From Bacillota bacterium (GTDB lineage Bacteria; Bacillota; Clostridia; Christensenellales; Pumilibacteraceae): a stretch of DNA of 8,919 bases. The stretch spans positions 1 to 8,919 of the forward strand of contig WQZE01000027.1 in assembly GCA_009780875.1 (NCBI GenBank). Direction: 5' to 3'. Below the pieces are notes generated by a model. That model was not told the origin of the DNA and searched no databases. It saw only the letters and a program-made list of their open reading frames with translations. The translations under genes were made by a program, and so were the position numbers. Shown in pieces: positions 1 to 5,912 of the stretch; position 1 is the stretch's first letter; each line of letters starts with the position of its first letter.

Positions 1-894
1 AAAGTTCAATAGCAAAACGGGCTTTTCATTCTCACTCGTCTTTTTGTCAACCCCATTGCTCCGATACTCCCCAATCTCTCCCAAACGCAACCACTGCACA
101 CCGCAGCCCTGCGTATTCAGCGACAAGGAGCCACCACTCTCTACTACACCGCTTTGCGTGTCAACGCCCTGCACCGCATTGATGGGCGTATCCGTGCCAA
201 TCTGCGTTTGTTCGCCCTTGCTTTCCCACGCCGTACCACACCTTGCCAAAAACGCACTCCAATCATACCCCCCGTTCATATTTTGTTCATCAAATGTCAA
301 TGGTTTGTTCCGATAATACTCATATTGCTTTTTTCTTGCTTGCAGTTCTGCTTGCAGTTGCACAAACTTGTCAAGAATGCTGACTATCTCTTGTTGAATA
401 GCCAAGGGCGGGATGGGGATTTGGATGTCCAATATTTTGGTCATATCCGGGTGTGCCACCCCACTCCCACGATAGTATCCTTGCACAGTGTCGTTTTGCG
501 AGTCCAGACAATAGTACACATATTTGAGACAAACGCCTTCTTTGGCACAAGCCAAGATGTTGCCACTATCCACAAAAAGCCCTTGATAATATTTGATGTT
601 GGCAGTACCCCCTGAGGGTATGGTGATGACCTCGCCCTCATTAAGACAATTACCCGCCAATGTCTCACTTGTGTACCCATCAAATTTGCCCGTTGCCAGC
701 AGTTTGACAGCCCCTTTGTCACACTGCATATTTTTGAGTTGAGCGGCAGAAATATGCACAAAACTAAGCACCGTGGGTTGCTTGCGTGCCTCCACACCAC
801 TAAAACGCTTGTCCCAATCCGTGACCTCCCAAAGTGCCTTGTACTCCACGCCCTTGGGGCACATCTCTTGTATCATCTCATCTATCTTGGTCAT
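1..894 (-). CDS. hsdS: Type I restriction-modification specificity subunit HsdS (partial, C-terminus beyond window)
   Basis: HsdS is the DNA-recognition subunit of a type I restriction-modification enzyme; its two target-recognition domains (TRDs) read the two halves of the target site. The frame is open for 298 codons from ATG 894 and leaves the window at base 1. Residues 1-150 fit TRD1. A conserved central region follows, with ILDIQIPIPPLAIQQEIVSI at about 154-173 and a helical spacer (LQAELQARKKQYEYYRNK) to about 198. TRD2 begins near residue 270 with LGEIGEYRSNGVDKKTSENE, a typical HsdS opening. Between spacer and TRD2 lie about 65 unusual, polar, Gly/Thr/Gln-rich residues. I chose ATG 894 over the in-frame ATG 900 because AAGGGGG sits 6 nt upstream of 894 and abuts 900. 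The start overlaps the rhuM stop by 17 nt, so translation is probably coupled. The family call is confident; C-terminal integrity cannot be judged. Confidence 0.93.
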   Translation of the reverse strand, partial: MTKIDEMIQEMCPKGVEYKALWEVTDWDKRFSGVEARKQPTVLSFVHISAAQLKNMQCDKGAVKLLATGKFDGYTSETLAGNCLNEGEVITIPSGGTANIKYYQGLFVDSGNILACAKEGVCLKYVYYCLDSQNDTVQGYYRGSGVAHPDMTKILDIQIPIPPLAIQQEIVSILDKFVQLQAELQARKKQYEYYRNKPLTFDEQNMNGGYDWSAFLARCGTAWESKGEQTQIGTDTPINAVQGVDTQSGVVESGGSLSLNTQGCGVQWLRLGEIGEYRSNGVDKKTSENEKPVLLLNF

Positions 895-1912
895 TGTCAT
901 CCCCCTTGTTTTTTGCTGTGCCGAGGTTTGCAATCACTTGTTTTTCAAAATCGGAGACTATTTTTTGTGTTTTGTTAAATTTGTCATATTCCAACTGTGC
1001 TTTTGCTTGGGCATCTTTTTGAGAGACTTTGCCGTGACCTTGCAAGATTTTAAAATTGTTAAACTCCAAAAATTTGTTGATACTTTCTGCAAACTGTTGC
1101 ATTCCAAAAGCCTGTTCTTGTTCTAGTAAATTTTCTATATAGTCAAAATAACTGCCAACGGTGCGTTCTAGTTTTTTGATTTGTTTTTCATCCAGATAGT
1201 TTTTTGCAACGGTGGCGTCGCTTTTGAGAACTCTGCCATCAGGCGCATTTTTAAAAGTCGTCAGACCCATTTTTTCTTTTTTGGCATCGGCTTGCTTGTA
1301 CACAATCTCAGCCGCCGTATGTCCTGTGATGGCATAATGAAATTTGTTTTGCACGCTGGCAAAAAACTCTTGAGCATCCACGCTATTGGCAATATAATCA
1401 AAACTACATTCCGCAAAAATATCTGTGATTTGTAACCAAATACGCCGCTCACTAGCACGGATACTACGCACTCTTTCCAAAAGTTCTTTGTAGTAATCTT
1501 TGCCAAAAGCCGTTTGCCCTTGTTTGAGTCTCTCATCATCCAGTACAAAACCTTTTTGAATAAATTCTTTGAGTACCCCCGTTGCCCAAATTCTAAAATG
1601 TGTTGCCTTGCGTGAATTGACTCGGTAGCCAACGGATATAATGGCATCAAGATTGTAGTATTTAGTTTTATAACTTTTCCCATCACTGGCAGTTGCCGAG
1701 AAAAACTCGGTAACTGCGTCTTCTTGTAATTCGTAATTGCCAAAAATATTTTTTAAATGCAAACTTATATTGTCCGTAGAACAACCAAAAAGTTCGCCCA
1801 TCAATTTTTGCGATAGCCAAATAGTTTCATCTTTTATTAAGGGCGTGATATACTCGTCGCCTTGCGGACTTTGATATATCAAAAAATTGATCTGTTTATT
1901 GCTTACACTCAT
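878..1912 (-). CDS. rhuM: RhuM family protein encoded between hsdM and hsdS
   Basis: This 344-aa protein belongs to the RhuM (virulence RhuM) family, often found inside type I restriction-modification operons; its biochemical role is not settled. The N-terminal part, from about residue 25, has TIWLSQKLMGELFGCSTDNI, resembling a small winged-helix/KilA-N-like DNA-binding segment. It is followed by the family signature YYNLDAIISVGYRVNSRKAT and FRIWATGVLKEFIQKGF. The C-terminal third is helical and charged (NYLDEKQIKKLERTVGSYFD and onward) and ends in a polar tail. I chose the ATG at 1912, not the upstream in-frame start at 1981, because the upstream 23 residues lie inside hsdM in another frame and GAGGTGG sits about 8 nt before ATG 1912. 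The hsdM TGA ends 1 nt before this ATG, and the 3' end overlaps hsdS. The length is normal for the family and no damage is seen, although its operon partner hsdM is truncated. Confidence 0.93.
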   Translation of the reverse strand: MSVSNKQINFLIYQSPQGDEYITPLIKDETIWLSQKLMGELFGCSTDNISLHLKNIFGNYELQEDAVTEFFSATASDGKSYKTKYYNLDAIISVGYRVNSRKATHFRIWATGVLKEFIQKGFVLDDERLKQGQTAFGKDYYKELLERVRSIRASERRIWLQITDIFAECSFDYIANSVDAQEFFASVQNKFHYAITGHTAAEIVYKQADAKKEKMGLTTFKNAPDGRVLKSDATVAKNYLDEKQIKKLERTVGSYFDYIENLLEQEQAFGMQQFAESINKFLEFNNFKILQGHGKVSQKDAQAKAQLEYDKFNKTQKIVSDFEKQVIANLGTAKNKGDDNDQDR

Positions 1913-1913
1913 C

Positions 1914-2912
1914 TCACGCCACCTCAATCTCGGCGACCACTTTGGCAATCTCGGCACGCAATCTTTCACCATTGGATACAATGCGTTCTATCTCGGCGTT
2001 GAGTTGTGTGATATCCACTTTTTCTCTTGTGTCTTTTTTGGTGACATAGGTGGAGACAGAGAGATTGTAGTCTTGGGTGGCAATCTCTTGGGTGGTCACT
2101 TGTCTACAAAAATGCGGTTGGTCGGTTTTGTCAATGTGGGCACCCAAAATTTTTGAAATATTGGACTCACTCAATTTGTTGTTGTTGGCGGCCTTGACAA
2201 ATTGCTCACTCGCATCTATAAAAGTCACTGTATTGTCCGTCCTACTTTTTTTGAGCACCAAGATATAGGTGGTGATGCTGGTGCCATAGAACAAGTTGCT
2301 GGGCAAAGCAATGATGGTGTCCACAAAGTTTTTGTCAATCAAATACTTGCGTATCTTTTGCTCCGCTCCCCCTCTATAAAAAATGCCAGGAAAACAAACA
2401 ATCGCCGCCGTACCGCTGTTGGCAAGATAGTGTAGACTGTGCATAATAAAAGCCATATCAGCCTTGGATTTGGGCGCGAGCACGCCCGCTGGATTGTACC
2501 GTGCATCATCAATCAGCGTGGGGTTGCTGTCCCCCTCCCACTTGATACTGTACGGAGGATTGGATACAATGGCCTCAAAGGGCACAAACTCATCGTGAGC
2601 ACCTTTGTGCAAGGTGTCTCCCTTGGCGATGTCAAACTTGTCGTAACCAATATTGTGCAAAAACATATTGATACGGCACAAGTTGTAGGTAGTGATGTTT
2701 ATCTCTTGACCAAAGAAGCCTTTGCCCAAGTTCTCCTTACCCAAAAGTTTTTCAAATTGCAACAAAAGTGACCCACTGCCACAAGCCGGGTCATACACCT
2801 TGTTGAGCGTGTCTTTGCCATTGATGGCAATTCGGGCAAGCAGTTGTGAGACCTCTTGCGGTGTAAAAAACTCACCCCCAGACTTGCCGGCGTTGCTCGC
2901 ATACATACCCAT
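1914..2912 (-). pseudogene. hsdM: Type I restriction-modification methyltransferase HsdM, 5'-truncated
   Basis: HsdM is the N6-adenine methyltransferase subunit that works with HsdS. The visible frame codes for 332 aa with the catalytic elements intact: the SAM-binding motif I DPACGSGSLL at residues 41-50 and the amino-methyltransferase motif NPPY at 118-121, followed by the usual C-terminal region. Family members are around 500 aa or longer, and the segment MYASNAGKSGGEFFTPQEV normally sits about 170-180 residues into the protein. The helical N-terminal domain is therefore missing. Upstream of ATG 2912 an in-frame TGA comes within four codons, no Shine-Dalgarno is visible (TTTTTTCA precedes the ATG), and the DNA is AT-rich and unrelated to hsdM. 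The break coincides with the presumed edge of the transposase element. I infer a remnant that is probably inactive. Translation from the internal Met cannot be excluded, because motifs I and IV remain. Confidence 0.88.
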
Positions 2913-3042
2913 TGAAAAAAGTCAACTAAATTACGGTACTTTTTTGTACTTTTTTTGGGTAATTTATTATGCATTATTGTGCATAAATATACATTTTAGT
3001 ATTGTTGTAGATTGGGGTTGCGTAAAATTATGTAGTCCTATT

Positions 3043-3060
3043 GTTTGGCGTATGCCAAAC
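3043..3060. repeat. Perfect hairpin GTTTGGC-GTAT-GCCAAAC, possible transcription stop
   Basis: A 7-bp perfect stem with a 4-nt loop lies between the transposase stop and the hsdM remnant. It is the last (in transcription order) of a series of palindromes. No clear T-run follows on the minus strand, so it is a structural element rather than a confident intrinsic terminator. It may help end the transposase transcript. Confidence 0.45.
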
Positions 3061-3061
3061 C

Positions 3062-3081
3062 CCACCCCCCATGGGGGGTGG
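3062..3081. repeat. Perfect 20-nt GC-rich palindrome centred on CCCCATGGGG
   Basis: Ten-base arms (CCACCCCCCA and its complement) meet with no loop, giving a perfect palindrome with runs of six C and six G. It abuts a second small palindrome, GGAAAA-A-TTTTCC (3080-3092). In an AT-rich intergenic region this block stands out sharply. It could be part of a dispersed palindromic repeat, a terminator-like structure or a protein-binding site; nothing in the window decides between these. Confidence 0.7.
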
Positions 3082-3092
3082 AAAAATTTTCC

Positions 3093-3126
3093 AGTTGCTC
3101 CGCTTTTCTTTTTTTGCGAGGCAACT
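3093..3126. repeat. Imperfect inverted repeat AGTTGCTCCGC / GCGAGGCAACT
   Basis: The two 11-nt arms pair except for a central TC/CT mismatch and enclose a pyrimidine-rich 12-nt loop. It lies 40 bp after the transposase stop codon and forms a continuous run of secondary structure with the palindromes at 3043-3092. It may act as the transposase-side terminator or belong to the same repeat unit. Confidence 0.45.
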
Positions 3127-3166
3127 TAGGTTTTTTGTTTTATTAGTTAAAAGTTTGAATTAAAGA

Positions 3167-4564
3167 TTAAGCTACTTGTGTCCACTTAGGCGTTTGCAAA
3201 GTTACAAACTCACCAAACATTTGCACAGCATTGTCTTTGCTTTGCTCTTGTCGTCGCAGTGCTTGGAGTAGTATCATATGGGCATCGTTGGGACTAGTTT
3301 TCCCACATTTGCCATCAAGTCCCACAAGCGAACGATTGGGCGTGTTGTTGTAGAGTATGAGCCACTGTGCGATTTGTTCGTTGATGTCATCTAGGTCTCT
3401 AAACTTGTGTGTGTTGTAAAACCGCTCTTGGCACTTGCGATGAAAGCGTTCTACCTTGCCGTTGTGTCTCGGTGTTCCAGGCAAAATGAGTTTGTGCCTT
3501 ATACCTAGTTCTCTAAGTTTCGCATCTACAATGTGTTCTAGCGTGCAGACAAGTGTAAACCTATTGGCAAATTCTACTCCACCGTTTTGTTGCATTTCTT
3601 CTACGGTTAGTCCAAAGGCATTGAGTGCAATGGGTATAAACTCAGCAGTACTTGCTTGTCCTTTGCTCTCGTATACTGTTTCAAATTGCTTGTTGGTATT
3701 ATTGTCTATCAGCAAATACTTGTAGTAGCGACCATCTTTGTTAGTGGTTTCATCTTCATACTCAATGTCTACTTCTTTGACCAGCAAGCCGTTGATGAGT
3801 GTATCAATATTCCTTTGCACAGCATTCTTGGCAAATCTATTGGTAAATTCTTTGCCGTTGTCCGTTTGGATGCAGTCGGGAGTATAGCCATAGAACTTGA
3901 TTGCCCTGCTGATAAAGTCTACTGATTCTTCCGCACCGTGATGCACATAGATATACACAAATGCTACTCTGTCCGCCTCATCTATCATTGAATATTGGTA
4001 ATACTTTTTGCGTATGGGCAAGTCTTGTAGTTCTATTCCTTGCTCTTGGCACAATTGGATTATACATTCTCGTGGTACTGACTTAACATCAAACTGCCAC
4101 TTGATGCCAAACATCTTTGGCGTATGGTACTTTTTATTTATTCTTTTGTTTTTTACATGTTTTCGCTCTGGGAATAATTTTAGGATTGTTGTCCGTAGGC
4201 AGGAGTATGTGCGATTGTAGTATATCTCTTCGTGCAACACACTCCAATACTCATCATAGCCTAAACTATGGTTTTGGCTAACGACCCTAACTATATTGTC
4301 AGTTTCATATTTTGTTTGTGCTTGCCAATGTGACTTGGCATCTACTCTTGGTTTGCGTGCTAGGCTACCGCCTTGCTCCCAAGTTTCGTACCAGCCAAAC
4401 AAACTACTTTCACTGACCATATGACTTCTTGCAATCTTTTTGATTGCCTTTGTTTTAGTACAAACACCGAGCGATATTTGCTCGGCTATTTTCTCCATCA
4501 GTTTTAATTTCTTGTCTAATGGTAGTTGTACATGTACTATCTTTGCATTTTTTTGTACAACCAT
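3167..4564 (-). CDS. DDE (RNase H-fold) transposase, IS481/IS3-like, with internal core duplication
   Basis: This 465-aa transposase would cut and join the ends of the surrounding insertion element. The N-terminal part has a helix-turn-helix-like region (about residues 20-70, with KAIKKIARSHMVSESSLFGW), followed by an rve/DDE integrase core. Likely catalytic residues are D159 (QFDVKS), D235 (IQTDNGKEFTNRF) and E372 (TPRHNGKVERFHRK). The protein is well over 100 residues longer than usual IS481 transposases because residues about 265-336 are an extra copy of the core segment (see the repeat entries). Removing the 92-residue offset leaves 44 residues between D235 and E372, close to the family norm. 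I chose ATG 4564 because AAAGGAGG lies 4 nt upstream; the upstream in-frame TTG (4633) has no such support. A strong promoter precedes it. The reading frame is intact. The family call is confident; exact IS-family placement is not. Confidence 0.9.
   Translation of the reverse strand: MVVQKNAKIVHVQLPLDKKLKLMEKIAEQISLGVCTKTKAIKKIARSHMVSESSLFGWYETWEQGGSLARKPRVDAKSHWQAQTKYETDNIVRVVSQNHSLGYDEYWSVLHEEIYYNRTYSCLRTTILKLFPERKHVKNKRINKKYHTPKMFGIKWQFDVKSVPRECIIQLCQEQGIELQDLPIRKKYYQYSMIDEADRVAFVYIYVHHGAEESVDFISRAIKFYGYTPDCIQTDNGKEFTNRFAKNAVQRNIDTLINGLLVKEVDIEYEDETTNKDGRYYKYLLIDNNTNKQFETVYESKGQASTAEFIPIALNAFGLTVEEMQQNGGVEFANRFTLVCTLEHIVDAKLRELGIRHKLILPGTPRHNGKVERFHRKCQERFYNTHKFRDLDDINEQIAQWLILYNNTPNRSLVGLDGKCGKTSPNDAHMILLQALRRQEQSKDNAVQMFGEFVTLQTPKWTQVA
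3557..3727 (-). repeat. Transposase internal repeat, copy 2 (catalytic Asp replaced)
   Basis: Residues 280-336 of the transposase (YYKYLLIDNN to GGVEFANRF) align without gaps over 57 residues to residues 188-244. By my count 20 of 57 positions are identical, including YY.Y..ID, F...Y, G, FI..A, G.T, Q, G.EF.NRF. The position of the catalytic Asp in copy 1 (TDNG) is Asn here (QNGG), so this copy should be non-catalytic. The DNA encoding EFxNRF is nearly identical in both copies. Confidence 0.8.
3833..4003 (-). repeat. Transposase internal repeat, copy 1 (carries catalytic Asp TDNG)
   Basis: Residues 188-244 of the transposase (YYQYSMIDEA to NGKEFTNRF) are the standard rve-domain segment leading to the second catalytic Asp. 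The same 57-residue stretch recurs 92 residues later. Copy 1 keeps the D-N-G signature and is taken as the functional one. Confidence 0.8.
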
Positions 4565-4650
4565 AATGCCTCCTTTATTTCTCGCTTTGCTAATGTAACC
4601 CCAAAACCTCCTTGTACTATTTTTCAGCGTCAAAGCCTACCGCTCCCACC

Positions 4651-4679
4651 ATTATATCATTTTATTAACAATATGTAAA
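4651..4679 (-). promoter_or_regulatory. Sigma70-type promoter of the transposase gene
   Basis: On the minus strand the -35 box is TTTACA (4679-4674, 5 of 6 consensus), the spacer is 17 bp, and the -10 box is a perfect TATAAT (4656-4651). The start of transcription would be near 4644, about 80 nt before ATG 4564. The leader contains two Shine-Dalgarno-like sequences. The one at AAAGGAGG before ATG 4564 serves the transposase; the upstream AAGGAGG has no suitable start codon. Confidence 0.75.
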
Positions 4680-4715
4680 TGAATATTGTACAAATTATGA
4701 CTGTCAATATTTGAC

Positions 4716-4747
4716 AAAAGAACCAAACAATAATGCTTGGTTCTTTT
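4716..4747 (-). terminator. Intrinsic terminator after the 75-aa gene
   Basis: A perfect 11-bp stem (AAAAGAACCAA / TTGGTTCTTTT) with a 10-nt loop lies 15 nt after the stop codon of the 75-aa gene. Because both arms end in A/T runs, it could work in both directions. It separates the small gene from the transposase promoter and lies immediately outside the presumed right end of the mobile element. Confidence 0.75.
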
Positions 4748-4761
4748 ATTAAACTTTTATA

Positions 4762-4989
4762 CTAAACTGCTATCTTACAGTTTATTAGATTTGCAATTTT
4801 TCTAGCGAAAACTTTTTCAAAAAATTGATATGCTTGTTCAAGTGTTCCATTGGTATGATTGAGTAATATTCCACCCATATATACAAAGTGGCTAGTTTCG
4901 TTGCTGTACACATTCTCAACTAGATAAAATGTTTTACTTTGTACTGTTTTTGTTGCTATGATTGGGTTTCCTGCGATAGTTGTTTTCAT
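4762..4989 (-). CDS. Hypothetical 75-aa protein, single-gene transcription unit
   Basis: I do not recognise this small protein. It has no evident signal peptide or membrane segment. The sequence begins MKTTIAGNPIIATKTVQSKT and continues with a mixed strand/helix composition, including FVYMGGILLNHTNG and an amphipathic helix (LEQAYQFFEKVFARKIANLI). Evidence that it is real: AAAGGAGC lies 7 nt before ATG 4989, a plausible promoter lies upstream (5025-5053), and a perfect hairpin terminator lies 15 nt after the stop. It is therefore transcribed alone, separate from the upstream cassette and the transposase downstream. It could be a phage or plasmid accessory gene; no function is claimed. Confidence 0.75.
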   Translation of the reverse strand: MKTTIAGNPIIATKTVQSKTFYLVENVYSNETSHFVYMGGILLNHTNGTLEQAYQFFEKVFARKIANLINCKIAV

Positions 4990-5024
4990 GTTGTTTGCTC
5001 CTTTTGTGTTTTAATCACAACAAC

Positions 5025-5053
5025 ATTATGCCGCAAACAAAATATTAAGTCTA
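5025..5053 (-). promoter_or_regulatory. Promoter of the 75-aa gene
   Basis: On the minus strand TAGACT (5053-5048, 4 of 6 consensus) is followed by a 17-bp spacer and CATAAT (5030-5025, 5 of 6). Transcription would start about 30 nt upstream of ATG 4989. The rest of the 138-bp gap up to the 192-aa gene is AT-rich and contains no clear terminator for the upstream cassette. Confidence 0.5.
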
Positions 5054-5127
5054 CTAAAACTGGGCAAAATACCAAAGTTTTTTGTACATATTTATAAACT
5101 TATTTTCAACACAAACTTTTATTGATT

Positions 5128-5706
5128 TTAACCTAAATTTATGTTGTAACAATCTCCGCTCTTATGCTCGTGTTCAAAATATTTGTGGATTAGCATTGAG
5201 CAAATCATTGTATCGTGTTTACCCCACTCCGCTTTTTCTAATCGTGCCTTGCACATCCGCACTCTTGTCTTGTCATCTTGCAATCGTTCCGCCATACAAC
5301 AAGCCTTTTTGTAAATCTGCATATCTACTTGTGCAACTGTTGTGATGACTGTGTTGGTTACATCTATGAGTTCTTGCTTTAGCATCTCCCACACACCAAA
5401 ATGCATTTTGAAACTATCCGCATTAGCTAGCGTTTCTTGTGTTTGTGATAGACTTGCAAAATCTAGCGTTGGAACAAAACCTAGTTTATCTGCAAAGATT
5501 TTTTCAAGGCACAGGATGGTGTCACTTGCACAATCACTCTCAACATCGTGCCACCTGCCCCAGCCTCTTAGGTCTTGTAGTCTGCATTGGTTGGCAAGTC
5601 GTTTGTGCCAAAACTCCGCCTTTGTCATTGCGTTTATGAGTTTGTTGAGATTGCTCGCAAGTGCATCGTTAATCCTCACTGTGCTTGCGTGTGTTGAGTA
5701 TTCCAT
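5128..5706 (-). CDS. Hypothetical 192-aa helical protein, possibly ferritin-like fold
   Basis: This is the last gene of the five-gene cassette, starting 12 nt after the 147-aa gene (GAGG 7 nt before ATG 5706). The product is almost entirely helical, without membrane segments, and has nine cysteines, including an adjacent pair (Cys136-Cys137). The pattern of four long helices recalls ferritin/bacterioferritin-like bundles: LQDLRGWGRWHDVESDCASD then LEKIFADKLGFVPTL resembles the second helix and following loop. WEMLKQELIDVTNTVI and RVRMCKARLEKAEWGKHD resemble the third and fourth helices. The usual metal ligands (Glu, then ExxH pairs) are not conserved in place, although EFWH occurs at residues 31-34. 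I make the fold suggestion by eye only; function is unknown. The reading frame itself is well supported by spacing and RBS. Confidence 0.75.
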   Translation of the reverse strand: MEYSTHASTVRINDALASNLNKLINAMTKAEFWHKRLANQCRLQDLRGWGRWHDVESDCASDTILCLEKIFADKLGFVPTLDFASLSQTQETLANADSFKMHFGVWEMLKQELIDVTNTVITTVAQVDMQIYKKACCMAERLQDDKTRVRMCKARLEKAEWGKHDTMICSMLIHKYFEHEHKSGDCYNINLG

Positions 5707-5912
5707 TATTCTACCTCGCTATTTTGCTGTGTCAGTATTGACAATATCGTGTCCAGTTTTGCGTTTGCTATTTGTAGCTCTCTTTGGTTTTGCAGGCTCA
5801 GATGGTGTGCTTGCTGTGCTATCATCAACGCTTGATGTCCCTGTGCAAACGCTGGGACTGCCACCAAGTCCGCTATCCAATCCGCTCGGTTTTTTGCTCT
5901 GCTCTCTTCCAC
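5706..5912 (-). CDS. Possible overlapping 68-aa ORF in the +1 frame of the 147-aa gene
   Basis: A 68-codon frame begins at GTG 5912, with AAGGGAG 8 nt upstream, and ends in TAATG, its stop overlapping the ATG of the 192-aa gene. That is a coupling arrangement the 147-aa gene does not have. It encodes an amphipathic, coiled-coil-like helix (LQNQRELQIANAKLDTILSI) resembling the QLAKIEYKLDQLIAL segment of the 147-aa protein. It lies almost wholly inside the low-complexity C-terminal part of that gene. It may be an overlapping gene, the product of a +1 frameshift (or of an old frameshift mutation in a longer gene), or chance. A non-ATG start and an existing gene on the same DNA keep confidence low. 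Confidence 0.3.
   Translation of the reverse strand: MEESRAKNRADWIADLVAVPAFAQGHQALMIAQQAHHLSLQNQRELQIANAKLDTILSILTQQNSEVE

Larger units (their letters stand above)
2911..4708 (-). mobile_element. Putative IS481/IS3-like insertion element containing the 465-aa transposase (ends tentative)
   Basis: The transposase gene is bounded by two loosely similar ends facing inward. The left end, read on the plus strand from 2911, has ATTGA, AGTCA, TAAATTA and GTAC in that order. The right end, read on the minus strand from 4708, has ATTGACAGTCATAATTTGTAC. The shared order of blocks, with small gaps, is what imperfect terminal inverted repeats would look like, and the left end coincides with the hsdM breakpoint. 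No target-site duplication is recognisable, and the hsdM 5' part does not continue beyond 4708. The element, if real, is about 1.8 kb and was not left by a simple insertion into hsdM. The presence of a transposase is secure; the exact ends are a hypothesis. Confidence 0.4.

Noticed and set aside
441..800. 119-aa minus-strand frame inside hsdS
   Set aside because: It overlaps the hsdS frame, which has clear family motifs and runs unbroken to the window edge; this is a shadow frame.
44..978. Several plus-strand frames opposite hsdS and rhuM
   Set aside because: They lack ribosome binding sites and family motifs and are antisense shadows of minus-strand genes with strong support.
2699..2974. 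91-aa frame crossing the hsdM breakpoint, possibly the missing N-terminus of HsdM in another frame
   Set aside because: Its residues before the breakpoint (KLPKKSTKKYRNLVDFFQWV) do not resemble HsdM, and after it the frame is out of register with the real HsdM motifs. The truncation is not a simple frameshift.
4565..4633. Longer transposase start (in-frame TTG at 4633)
   Set aside because: The extra 23 residues contain an SD-like sequence and the codon is weak; ATG 4564 has AAAGGAGG at correct spacing.
2905..4715. Target-site duplication flanking the transposase element
   Set aside because: Flanks CATACATACCC on the left and ATTTGACAAAAG on the right share no convincing direct repeat.
4702..4716. 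Palindrome TGTCAATATTTGACA as an operator or a recombinase core site
   Set aside because: It is short, overlaps the presumed element end and terminator flank, and no second copy or adjacent regulator supports a specific role.
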